This document shows, piece after piece, positions 11,121-24,206 of a DNA stretch of 40,000 nt. Positions within the stretch are counted from its first letter, which is position 1. Every line of letters starts with the position of its first letter. The notes beneath the pieces were generated by a model. That model searched no databases, was not told the origin of the DNA, and worked only from the letters and a program-made list of their open reading frames with translations. A program made the translations under genes and the position numbers. Source of the DNA: Bigelowiella natans CCMP2755 (Eukaryota; Cercozoa; Chlorarachniophyceae). The stretch is taken from NCBI GenBank assembly GCA_000320545.1, contig ADNK01002538.1:1-40000 (forward strand), written 5' to 3'.

Positions 11121-12992
11121 CTGTCATGTGTGAATAATATACAAAAAATAAGGTTAAGATTGATGTGGCCATCATACAATGTTTGGTACAGGAAATGATG
11201 ACAAAACGGTGATGATAAATAACTAGGCCATTTTGCAGATTTGAATAATTCTTTTCTCATCCACCAATGCTTTCTTTGGTACTCTCAAAATTCTTAGCTT
11301 TGGAAATCATCTTTAGAAATCATCTTTGTACCAAGACAATTGTCAACAAGATCCCCCCCCTTAGATGCATGTCCCCAAGAGGCCTCTCTCGGGTATTTCA
11401 GGTTTTAAGTTCGTACATGCGGTGAATGATATGATCCTTTTCCATACTACGACAACATTATTTGACATAAATTCATAAAATATGATTAGATTTTCATGGA
11501 ATTATTCCCTACGCACTGATGTGGAACAGCGGGCAAGGAATGAGTGAGTGTCCATGCTGTTTCATGTCGAGAACGAGAGAATTATTAGCTGTCGTTTGTT
11601 TCAAATGCCATCCATTTTCGTTCATCCTGCGACAACTTATTTTCCTCAATATTGTGACGTTGCCAAGTTGTCAAAATAATTGCACCCTCAACCCGCCCTC
11701 CCCATTTCGCCGCCGCCGGGATCTGTGTAGCTGGAAGAGTCAAGCGACGTAAATAACCGGAGTTTCGGGTACGTGCCAATCGAAGCCGAAATGGTGTCCT
11801 CCTTTGCTGCGATGTATGAATTGGGTATCCTTTTAGGAATGAATTAGATGAAAGCGGCCATGGTTCTTGTCCCGGAAATAAATTGCCCAAAAACCGCAGC
11901 GGCAATGTGGAATTTAACAATCTGTCCAGGAAGACTACTAAAAACCGTTTTTGACAAAATGCCGTTCTCTTGAACAAAACTGGACGCTTTTTTCATTTTG
12001 TCGAATTTCAAGCATTTGCGGTTTCAAATTACACGACATAAGCATGAAACACATGGGAGACAAGCACATCTTCGGCAGAAGAAGATCTCGTAGGAGGAAA
12101 CTCTGGAAACCCAGGAAACCCATGAAAATGCAGGTGGTTTATCCAAAACTAACTACAGTAATATTGAACAAAAATCGACGCCGTTTTTCCACCAGAGACA
12201 GAAAGCCGTTCTCGTCGCAGAAACCTAAACCTCGCTTTTTCCGTGAGCAAGTGCTGCACAGATATTTTCGCAGCGTTCATCCCAGTCTAGAGTCGATTGC
12301 ATTTTCTAAGACCTCGTGTCGAGATAAAACACAAGTATTTTTTGTCATTGCGACATCTACAAAATCCAAATATTCCCACTTTCCCAGGCACTCCAGCATC
12401 CCGATATATTTCCGGGTCAGAAAGATGTGCTGAGCACAGAGTCTCTTCGAGTCTTTGATGTTTCCCGCATGGTTTTCTTTCTTAGGCTACGACACCGCAA
12501 CGCCGTCGGCAAAACCGATCGACTGCCCTTTCACAGTCTACGACATGGTTTTAGAGAAATATTTGTGATAAATACACGGGAAAATTCGCAAAACAATTTC
12601 CCAAATAACTGATTAATTGCCTCGGGAACGAGACTACCCCTTGCTCAGACAACATTCGTCTCGAGCTTCCTTAGCAATTTGTTTGATTCATCCTTATAGG
12701 AAGGCCTACCCAGTGCGAGCAAATAGAGGTTCTGTGACAAAGCGTCCAGAACTAGCAAGTTTGAGTTGCTGGCCGCCCTCTCAGACGAAAGCGAGCTCCA
12801 TTTTTTCCAAATTTTGAACGACAGGCTTGTTATTCATCCAAACGCGGCTAGGAAGTTATCCCCTGGTGACTGAACTCCTCCCCAAGGCAGAATCTTTCAC
12901 CCAAAAACTCATCTAAGGTATTGTTGAATATTCCTTGCTGCCAACTTAATTTTTTGAAGAAGTAAGTTTATGGCGTTGCTCTGTTGCGAAAG
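11121..12992. other. Long head-to-head spacer
   Basis: This lies between the minus-strand cyclase exons and the plus-strand fusion gene. Open frames of 60-160 codons occur on both strands (for example 11951-12433 plus) but read as random, basic sequence and match no family I know. Unlike the introns it has almost no microsatellites. It is rich in TTTTCC, CGAATTTC and AAACCG-like words. It should contain the promoter of the fusion gene and perhaps missing 5' exons of the cyclase. Confidence 0.4.
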
Positions 12993-13109
12993 ATGTCGGG
13001 AAGCAATCCGCCAAAGCACGTTCCCCCTCCCCTCTCATCACCTGCCGGTCGGAGGAAAAAGCCAAGTCCCTCCCCGCCTCCGCGGCCTCAAAGGTATAAT
13101 ATAAATATG

Positions 13110-13156
<47 letters not shown>

Positions 13157-13541
13157 GACGGATGCTGTTCCTCTCTTCTCGACTATGCCGTACTGTACTT
13201 ATCTTGATCCGTGCTCTTAACCTTTTTTATCACAGCGCTCATAAGAAGTTGGAGCTCTCTCGGAGAGGGGTACTTAAAAGAGTGTTATACGGTCTGAACA
13301 ATGATGAACCTAATGCCTTTAATCGTCAGCAAAAGTTCCTCGATAAAAGCAGCCATGCACGCCGCACTCTCTCGCCCTTACGGAGCAAGTCTCAATCTAG
13401 ACCGAGCAGCCCTCCCACCAGTGCATCATCTCCTAGAAACCTGAAGAGTAGTTCAAAGCGGCATTGTTTACCATAGAAAATGATAATTACGGCCAAACCA
13501 CTACAATGACATTATAATATAATGTATATATACATATATAT

Positions 13542-13593
<52 letters not shown>

Positions 13594-14306
13594 AAGATGC
13601 ACATTTATTCTGGGCTTGTGTGCGTGGAATCCTCTCCGAATAATGTGAATACGGCAGATCCGATTTTGACCACGAGAAGCACTTCCCGCTCATTAGACTC
13701 AAGGGACAACGCCACGAGAAAGAAGGCTCCTCCTTCAGCAGGGCAAACCAAGAACAACCCCCCCTCCTCCTCGCCCCACTCGTCTTCAACCCGGAACGAC
13801 TCGAAGCGAGTAAGTTAGCTTGGATGCACAGTACATGAATACATTCTATACCATATCACCTTGATACATCCAAACATCTGCCTTCCTTATTCGTGAGTTC
13901 TTGGAAGCTCCAAGTCGTTTTTTTTTCCAGCAGCAAAGTAGCGTGTAATGACCATCAAATCATATGTTTCCACCTGATCAGCAACGGCCAGTAGAGTCTA
14001 AATCGCTCCTAAAGGTAGTGACTTATACATTCGCGCACAGCTCAATTCCAACGGAGATATCAGCAGAATTAAGTCATCTATATACGTTACCATCTGCATT
14101 TCTCGTTCCCTCTCCCTTACTCTTTGTAGACAAGACGGGCAATAGTGAACGAGATTGTGCATACAGAGGATACATACGTCGCTTCATTACAGCTGCTCCT
14201 TACCGATGTAGTAGAGCTCTTGTGTTGATCAATAGAAATGAATGTGACTTACTGATATAACTGTATAACTATATTAAGATATACATAAATAATATATATA
14301 TATATA

Positions 14307-14344
<38 letters not shown>

Positions 14345-15085
14345 CTGCTTATGCCCATTGAAGCTAAATTCAAGACGAAATTGCAGAAGTCTACACAGGT
14401 CGTCGTTTTGCATAATCTGCATCATCATCATCAACTTCTTCTTCTTCATCATCATTTTCTCTCTCCCTTTCTACTACAACATATCAAAGCACATTGAAAA
14501 AAGAGAGAACACCCTGATGGCTGCATGGAAATGACGCTACGTCGCCCTTTCGTCATCACGAAATGATATAATACACATGACGCTGTTGATAATGATTGAA
14601 CTATAATCGGCGCGCTCAATCCTGAATAACACCTTGTTCCACGAATACCATTCTTTCTTCATCCCCTTCATCCTCCTCGTCGTGACAATCGCTATTGTGT
14701 TGTTATTAATGCCCACAGCTGACACTCGTATCGTCCATGGCCGCTCTGGAGACTCTCATAGTCCTCCACAAACGTCTCTACCAGGTGATGCGACGACGAG
14801 AAGAAAATAGATACATAACGGTTTTCGCAATGTTGCTTTGATGTGTTTTTCTGGTAAGCTTACGCATGCACGTACATGCGGGGGTGTTAGGATCTGAAAG
14901 CAAGAGCTGGTAGCATCTTGGCTACTGTCAAACGCGAGCGGAAGAACGCTGCAAGAGCAGCAGCACAACAACAGAAGAAACATCAAGGTATGGGCCTCGA
15001 TCATGAAATATTTCATCCTTCAAAGCATTCTTGCACGTTTCACTAGTCGCAATAAAGACATAAGCTCGATGATAAAAAACGCCAA

Positions 15086-15120
<35 letters not shown>

Positions 15121-15349
15121 ATATAAGACGGAGAAGCAAGAAGAAACGGAAGGGCAAGAAGCGGGTACATGTCAGCAACGAAATCATCGAATCAACGAGT
15201 TCGCTCAAAGTCACCGATGGTAATAGAGTAGGGTTGAGGGAAATGGGGTATAGAGGAGTGGGTGGGGGGTGGGGAGTACGATAGAGAAGATACATCTGGT
15301 TTTGCGTTGTATAAACCCATGGATGTTAAGATATATTGAAGGTTTCTAT

Positions 15350-15386
<37 letters not shown>

Positions 15387-16061
15387 GGGGGGGGGGGGGG
15401 GGGGTTTGCATGTTTGTGTGTGTGTCTTTTTCCAATTGCCGCCACCAGCGGACCACCTTTCCATCCGCACAAGCAATATGGTCCTGGGTAGCATCATGGT
15501 GGAGGCTTAAGTCAGGAAGCTTAGGACGTTCACGCTCAAAGTTTCAAGGAAATAACAGCAAGTCTCCCCCCCCCCCACGAAAGGCCGCCCCCCCCCCGCC
15601 CCCTAGTAAGAACGCGCCTCCTCCGCCAAACAAAACGAGCGGCGAGAGCGGGGAGAGCAAGAGCAAGGCTGCGGCTCCAAAGCTTCCCCAACGGATTAAG
15701 GCATTGAAAGAGTCTCTACAACTGCAGAAAAGGTGCTGCACGACAGTGTCTATTACTACCCTCACTTCCAGTTGATGGTGAAATATGCACGTGATTTGCT
15801 CATTGATTCATCGGTTTGGGTGAATGTGTTATGTACATTTCCAGAAACTCGCCTAAGCTTCCTCCCAAGCGCCGGACAACACCGCAAAACTCTCCCACCC
15901 GCACAAAGCAGCGAGAGCAAGCAGCTGCTACTAGTAGCTCTGCGGCAGGGGGGGAGGGGGGGGCAGGGAGAAGAGGTCAGAATGAGAATGTACACGGAGG
16001 AGGACGAGGACGAGGAGGAGGGGCGGAGAGAGATGTTAAAAATGATCAAGTTGATACTACA

Positions 16062-16093
<32 letters not shown>

Positions 16094-16751
16094 AACTGCT
16101 TGTTCTCCAGGTCGATTTAATGATAGCGATGTATAAGCTGATAGTGCATGGGGAGGGCTGATTAATAGACAAACACACATATGCACACACATGCGTGCAT
16201 GCATACGTCGCTGCGTATGATAGGGAACGATGTTCACTTACCTGACACCGCTGTTATGCTCGCACAGCAAGAGACAGAAGGGGCAGGTGCCATATCATCA
16301 TAATCATCATCATCCCCCTCATCATCCTTATCATCATCCTTATCATCATCCTCATCATCAACACCATCATCATCATCCTCCTTAGCATCATTATCACCAT
16401 CATCATCCTCATCGCCATCACCATCATTATCACCATCATCATCATCACCACTATCATCATCATCATCATCGCAATTCCAACTCGCTCAGTCATCCAGCTG
16501 TTTCACGAGTACGGAGCTCACTTCAAGATGTAAAAGGACATTCATGATGATATTCGATGAGAGTGTGCTCAACTGTGTGACTGTGCCTGTGCTATACACC
16601 CTACCCCCCCTCTTAGGTACTTCCAATATGTGCAAAACTACCCAAAGCTTGCACTTGACATCTCAACGTCGATAAAGAGAAGCAAAACGCTCAAAAGATT
16701 CATTACAGATGTACGTCATTCATTCCACCTTCAAGCTAATATGTCGTTATC

Positions 16752-16797
<46 letters not shown>

Positions 16798-17382
16798 ATA
16801 AATATAAATGAATAAATAATTAAATTCATCATATCATATACATAATTACTGGCAAATATGAGACAGAGCACCGAGTAATGTGTTGATGATCATCAGGCTT
16901 GCAAAAGAAACAAGCAGCATGGAATATTTAGCCTTCTCATACTACCCATTCAGAGAATTCCGAGGTGAAAAAGCACAAAGGAAAAAGAGAAAGACGAAGA
17001 TGAGGAGGATGGGAGGGGGGGAGGGGGAGGTACAAGGCACAAAAAATCGAATAGAATAAATGCATTTGAAAGTAGTATTCCTTTGTAATATTTGGTTATT
17101 AATATTGAGTGTGAGTGATTTATGAGTGTGTATTAACACACTACTTCATATTTCAAGGTACGTGCTGCTTCTGGAGAGCCTAGATAAATCAACACCACTG
17201 CTTCATTTGTAAGTTGTCATTTCTCTCCATCTCTCCCCCCCCCCCCCCATCTCTCTAAATCACTCTCAAAATCTGTACATATTATGATATTTAATAGCGA
17301 CCCACACAAATTCAGTCGTTAAATATCATGTATGTATACATCTTGTATACACAAATGACATGTGTGCTAATACGTGAGTGGG

Positions 17383-17427
<45 letters not shown>

Positions 17428-18082
17428 AAATCCACACCAGGCACTTACCAAGATTGGAACTTACCCTCGAAAAGCTTCGCTCCGTGACGAAGGTCAGAGA
17501 TATACGATATCACTAGCAGTGCTGATGATGCTGACTTTGAGAAGTGAAATGCTTCAACGAATCTTGCAAAACGAATACTCGCCAGGACGATGATGACACA
17601 TAAAGCACCCATTCGCATTCACGTAAACTGGTATTGAAAACAGGCCATTGATGAATGTCAGCGCCAAAGTGACAACTCGCTAAAGCTCTTTACTCTGCAG
17701 GTGATAGTGCATGTAGCAGCATGCAGTAGTAGAAGTAGAAGTAGAAGTAGAGGTAGTAGTAGAATCTATGATTGGGGCATTTGAGAGCATCTGATGAAAG
17801 GAAGATTGACTGATATTATTCAAGACTACATTGCTGGGAACTCCCTCGGAGCTTCAAATACTGACGCCCTCGAGAGAGTTTAAGAGGCAGGATGATGTGT
17901 TGTTTCTCAAGGTGTGCTGCTGCCTCTCAGGAATGATGCGAGCGTGCAATGTCAAACATCATTCTCTTTGTAGATTATGTAATGAACAATTGCCTCCATG
18001 CCTACAAGATCTAAGGACAGAACACATATGTGCTAATACGAATTGCACACACACACACACACAGAGAGAGAGAGATATATTA

Positions 18083-18122
<40 letters not shown>

Positions 18123-18796
18123 CAACACATGTTTAGACATATAATATGCATCGTATTTAACGTAATAGGCCGAAGAGCTTGGAGGAGAGATAGACGAGAC
18201 GAAATGGTCTCAGGTTAAACTCTGCTTCTATGCTAAAGAGGAGGAGTAGCACCGTCTTTGCTTTGTACCTCTTCCTTTCAAAATAATGATTATAATTCTG
18301 ACGGTGGAAAAAATTACCATATCAATCCTAAAATACCATCCCTCCCCCCTCACCTCCCCACACCGATAATAGGTATAGTTGATGGGCTTCTACACACATA
18401 ATTTATGTAACTATTAGGCCGCCTCGGTGAATCTGCTGCTTTTCAACGACCTTCTCCTCATCATCGATTCCGTGAAGAAATCAGGCCCTGAATATGTCAA
18501 GCATTTCTTCCTTCACGACATCACGATCTATGAGGGAAAAAACCAGGTACTGACAGCTAAGTGCATGTGCAAAATGCTTCATCATTGGGATACTGAGCAC
18601 TTAGCATTCCTACTCGAATCGGAGGGATAAGATAGACTTCGTCTGTCGTTTTTTGCAGTCTGTGTGGGATTTGTATACAGGGTCGCCAGAGCTGCTATAT
18701 GCTCGCGTGATGTTTGACACGGCAAAGCAACTTCGCAAATGGAGTGAGGTGGGTACCCGCTCGCACGTATTCATAGTTAATATATACTCTCACACT

Positions 18797-18830
<34 letters not shown>

Positions 18831-18831
18831 C

Positions 18832-18891
<60 letters not shown>

Positions 18892-20034
18892 TTGTGTGTG
18901 CGTATCGCGTTTGAAAATGCTTGCGTGAATAGCAGAGTCTGCAAGTCGGCCACAAACAACGCTCGCTCTGCACAACTGTTAATAGACTTTTGATTGCTTT
19001 GCTGCTAATGATCTCTCGTCGCAGACCACATTCCCCGCCATCAAATCGGCGAAGGAGAGCCAGATGCTACAGCACAACAAGAAATCGAGCCGTACTTTCC
19101 AAAAGGTGGCGGATAGATAGTATAATGATATGCAATATCTCGTTTCTTATAGTTTTACGCTATATACTCTTCATAGTGTGCAAATCGTTGATCATTAGAG
19201 CTTCGAGAAAAAGCAAATAGTTTAAATGCCACCCCTCCCTTCTACCCCCCCCCCGCGTCCTCCTCTTTCTGACTTTTAACCCATTCCTTAGAGCGACAGC
19301 ATCGTAGACCGAGTCAATGTTTATCTTCGCGTCAGGCCATTCATTACTAAAGATGAGAAGGAGGTTGGTGAAGCTCATTTTGTAGCGACATCAGAAAGAC
19401 GATGTGTTTCTTTAATAACAGTCAATTCATTGGAAGATGCTGCACTTTCCGCTTCCCCCCCCCCCCGCCCCCGCCCTCCTTCTCACTATAACATCAATAA
19501 TATCAGTAATATCCATTATAGGGTCAATGATGATTCGGTTGTTGTCTTATTGTTGCGGCAGATGGACGAGAAATGCTTGAGCTTAGAAGGTGATAATATG
19601 GCCGTTTTGCACCGTCCTTCAACGGGGGGAGGCCCTTCTGAGAGGGTAAAGCGCAAGTGGCCGTGCGTGTGTGCGTGCGTGTGCGTGTGCGTGTGCACAT
19701 GTATACGATATACGAAGTGAACGTTGTTATGTTTTCATTGAGCAGCATTCCCACGTTTTTGTTTGAGAATACATTTCTTTATTTGTATTTGTACACGCGT
19801 ATAAATAAGCCTCGTCCACTCTGACTTGCATTTCTTTGTGGCCTCTTCCAAGATAAGGGAGAGGGTCGCCATCTTCGATCGATGCTTCGATGAGAAGGCG
19901 ACGCAACGTGATGTGTTTAAGCGTGTTGGTGAAGAGGTAGGGTATTGTGCATTAGAGGCTGCAAGCAATATCAATTTTTGTTGTTGAAAATCACACTCAC
20001 ACACACACACACACACACATACACACACACACAC

Positions 20035-20086
<52 letters not shown>

Positions 20087-21553
20087 GGAGAGAGGGAGAG
20101 AGGGAGAAGGGGGGGGGGGGGGAGAAAAAGAGAGAGAAGTTTTTTTTTTTTTTTAAATACGATGATTATTCAATCCCTCACTTTTTCCCTCTCTCTCTCT
20201 CTCTTTCTCTCTCTCTTCTCTCAGGTTTTGGGATCTGTCTTTTGTGGTTACAACTGTGCAATAATCGCCTATGGGAACACAGGTCATTCTAACTTTTCCT
20301 ATGGCAAGATTTTTGGCCGAATGCCCTCAAACTTGAAATAAGAGCTGGTATACGATGGGCTTGTTCAATTACAAGTGTCTCATCATCAATAACACAAGTC
20401 GCAGCCCAACGAAGAGCTTATCGACCAATTCTGAGACGATGCTTTCCTTCATCTTTCTTCTGAAGAGTTGGTACGTCTATTAGGAAGTGGAAAGACCCAC
20501 ACGATAACAGGGGAGGGGGATGGCCACAACAAAGGCATCTTGCCCAGAATACTCGAGCAGTTGTTTCGAGTTTTGCAGAGAAAGAATTGGTACAAATCGA
20601 GAATCTGGGTAGTAATGATACTTCTATGATAACTAATAGCACTTATTCCATGGATTGAAACGACACCTCACAACAACAACAAGAACAGCAGCACCCATAA
20701 CAACAATAACAACATCAATATCAACAATATTTCCGCTGAATCTTAAGATAGCGATTAATTTGAGCATAGAGTTTACTCAAGCCACGGTCACTCGATCTCT
20801 GAATTGGATGTTTTTTTACGCTGCACGTGTGTGTGTGTGGGTGTGTGTGTGCGTGTGTTTGTTTTGTACTGCTCAGGTCTCATATGTGCAGATATACTGC
20901 AATAAGTTAAACGACTACACCAAACACCATCCCCTCCATACAGCATCTAAAAATCAATACGTGTTTGGGAAAAGATTGAATCAACCCTCACTACGCTCCC
21001 CCCCCCCCACCTTCCCCATTAGATGTCATTTGAAGTCGTAGCCATATGGCACTCGTTGTCATATCAAATCAAGCATGGTTTGATGTTTTTTTCACCCTTC
21101 ATGTTGTTTAATCATTCCTTTTCGTTCACAGATTGTACGATCTCCAAGGCACGCACAGGCACCTTCGTCAGCCTCTTAAAATTGTTAAAAAAAATCATTC
21201 CCACGAGGTACGATTCAGCTGCACCTAAGGCTAGAAGGGGGGGGAGGTAACAAGGGTCTATTGATGCGGTTTTATGTTTTTATACAACATTCCTGAAACG
21301 AAAATAAGGTTTGAAACGTGCTTTAAACAACTTTACATCTCCAAATAAGGTGTCAGGAATGGTCAAGACAGAGATTCGGTAGTTGTCTCTGAGCACTCTT
21401 ACTTTGTAGCAGAACTTAGGATGTTTACATTGCGCCATGTTAATGCTATGAGCGAGGCAGAGATGATGTTTGCAGATCTATGTATGTCGTTGTTGCTTCA
21501 ATAGCAGCATAACATGCACACGAGATAAGGGGGAGAAAAACGATGAGAATGCG

Positions 21554-21602
<49 letters not shown>

Positions 21603-22354
21603 AAAAAAAAGGGAGGGGACATATTCGCTTCGTATTCAGAAAGTGAGGAGGAGAAGGATTGACAATTCAAATCACAGCCATTCCGCATACTGATGCAGGC
21701 GTGTGCCTTAGTGTGCCTTTTCATTTCAATGAGTACATTGTGATAGCAAACGCCTGCTGTTTTCAATGTGTATTCAGATCGGCTTTAGAAGCGATGAAGA
21801 TCATTGATTCTGTGGGTTGATTTTGCTTCATTCAATGTATACTTTTTCTTAGAGACATGAACATTCGTAAGCCAGAGCTCACCGTTGTGAACAATCCTTT
21901 CATCCTAACCCCGCCATCCTTCCTCAGGGCAATTCCAAACGAATAACCCGCGCACATCGTATGAATGATGCATCCTCTCGTAGCCATTCTGGTAGGGTGA
22001 AGCACCTGCAGCTTCATCGTTAGAAGCAGTAGACGCATAGTAATAGAAAGGAGGATATATGCTACCTACTGCAACCCTCAATGGCGTGTGAGCCTGTGCA
22101 ATTTCCACCGTATCTATACATCTAACGTTTTTTGGTGATATGAGAGAAACTAGACACTCTTTCTTCGCTATTATTCGCATGTTTAAAAACACCCGCAAAT
22201 GTGTGGGAGGGTTTTGTCTCCGTCTTTCTCTCTTTCCTCCGATGATTCTTTTGCGTGTTGCTTTTTAGAGGTTCCTTCTAATTGTGGTTATGTTTGTTTG
22301 TTGTTGGTTGGTATCATCGTTGTTTGCCGGCATATATCGACGATACATCTCTTC

Positions 22355-22387
<33 letters not shown>

Positions 22388-22914
22388 CCTCGATTTTCCT
22401 ACAATATATCTCAAGTGTTCACGATCCACTGCCAGCTGCACAACGGTAGTAGACCACACTTATAGAATGACAATGATGATGATGATGATTATGATGATTA
22501 TGATGATAGAAGAGGAGAAAGGGTGATAGTAGTACGGCAGTAGTAGTTGTAGTAGTAGTAGTGGTGGTGGTGGTGGTAGTAGAGGTCTTAATAAGTTTTT
22601 TGGTGAAAGAATGTACTTGATTATGATAGGATAGTAAAATGGCCGAGTAATGATCGAGAAGCATTCTATAATGCAGGGCGATGTTTGATTTGTTGCTATT
22701 GTCCTTCTTCTTCTTCAGCATCTTGATTATCTTCATTACATTCTTCTTCTTCTTCTTCTTCTTCTCCTTCTTCTTCTACGTGTGCACGAAATAGGTCAAA
22801 AGGATGCAACGACGAAGACGATTTTGCAGCTCGTGGACCTCGCAGGGAGTGAGAATGTTAAGGTGGTGCTGCTTAAGATGCGGTGTTTGACACGATGCCA
22901 TAGTTGAAAACACT

Positions 22915-22954
<40 letters not shown>

Positions 22955-23290
22955 ACATAAGTTTTATCTTTCTACGCGTGCGTGTCTGTTTATTCTTTGG
23001 GAGAGAGGGGAGGGGGTCAATGCGCATTGTAGCTGGAGATCATTGAGCATGAACGATAAGAGGAGCCAATAGTGTTAGCGGATATATACGTGACATGGGC
23101 AAGTGCCAGGAGGGATATTGATGAAAGAGGCAAAGAGGTGATGATGTTCGTGTTGGAAGGAAACTGGTGTGGAAGGAGTCGCTCTTGCAGAATCAATGCA
23201 TATAAACAAGTCTCTCACATCACTAGGTGCTGCCTCCCCCCCTCCAAACAAGTTGTCTAAATGTGTACACGTGTGAGTATTGGTCGAGAG

Positions 23291-23327
<37 letters not shown>

Positions 23328-23578
23328 TGGGTGTGTGTGTGTGTGTGTGTGTGTGTGTACATATCGTATTCGTGCAATGATTGGAGCTTGTTACACTCAC
23401 ACACAAAACTCCTAAGAATATGTATTCTACATTCAAGAGCATTTTCATGCTATTAACAAACCACACGATTCATTAGGTCGTGCATTGCACGCGGTGCTGT
23501 CTAATGAGGGCAAATCCTCGCAAAAGAAACAAGTAGAGCGTCAATAGTCGAACACCAGCGATTGATTATCGATCTTAT

Positions 23579-23614
<36 letters not shown>

Positions 23615-24159
23615 GATGGACGATTGTAATGATAATGATGTTAAGGACAATGAGAATGATAGCTCATAATGCAAGATTCATTTGGGATCTTAGCTTTGAG
23701 TAATGTACCCCATACTGATGTAGGTTATAAGCTTCAGAGAGACGACTCTCACGCATATTCTAAGCGATGTTCTTAGCGGTGAATGAGTCACAACACAACA
23801 CATACAAACACGCACATGCACACACACATGCACACGATAAATCACATAAAGACACCGAAACACACACAGTAAACAAAAGAGCGACAGAGCAGCCGCTGGC
23901 TCGCTTCTGTTAATCAATATACTACTCACGATATAGTCAATGACTAATTTGAAGAATTGCGTGCTTCAATGCTGATGATCAGGAAACTTCGTTTGTTCAT
24001 TGATTTTAACCGCATCAGCGAGGTGAAGGACGATGAAATGCGTCACTGATTTACCAATCCGTTATCCGCCAATCATATCATTCTATATGCGGTGTTTGCA
24101 TCCACCGATTTACCAATCCTTGAATCATATTATTCTATATGCGGTCTTGCATACTCTCC

Positions 24160-24206
<47 letters not shown>

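Larger units (their letters stand above)
14130..17492 (+). other. DH (RhoGEF) domain exons
   Basis: Exons: 14130-14210 (RRAIVNEIVHTEDTYVASLQ, the first conserved region), 14345-14398 (LLMPIEAKF), 14719-14784 (ALETLIVLHKRLYQ), 14891-14987, 16490-16529 (QLFHEYGAHFKM), 16617-16710 (YFQYVQNYPKLALDIS), 16897-16964 plus 17158-17208 (LILPIQRIPRYVLLLESL, the third conserved region) and 17441-17492 (LTLEKLRSVTK). The order matches a complete Dbl-homology helix bundle. Between the second and third helices lies a long low-complexity insertion encoded at about 15.0-16.2 kb, rich in K/R, poly-Pro and poly-Thr. Its exact exons I cannot fix. Confidence 0.87.

Noticed and set aside
11585-12433. Overlapping open frames of 130-160 codons on both strands as genes
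   Set aside because: They have no recognisable motif, compositions typical of non-coding AT/CpG DNA, and no splice context linking them to the neighbours.
16256-16493. Methionine-rich minus-strand frame (repeated MM and RMM)
   Set aside because: It is only the translation of the imperfect TCA microsatellite.
18749-19291. DH-PH protein and kinesin as two adjacent genes
   Set aside because: The linker exon 19025-19105 and the first motor exon 19292-19363 are both open at phase 0 with good splice sites. The motor exon has no start codon upstream, and the introns are too short to hold a terminator and a promoter.
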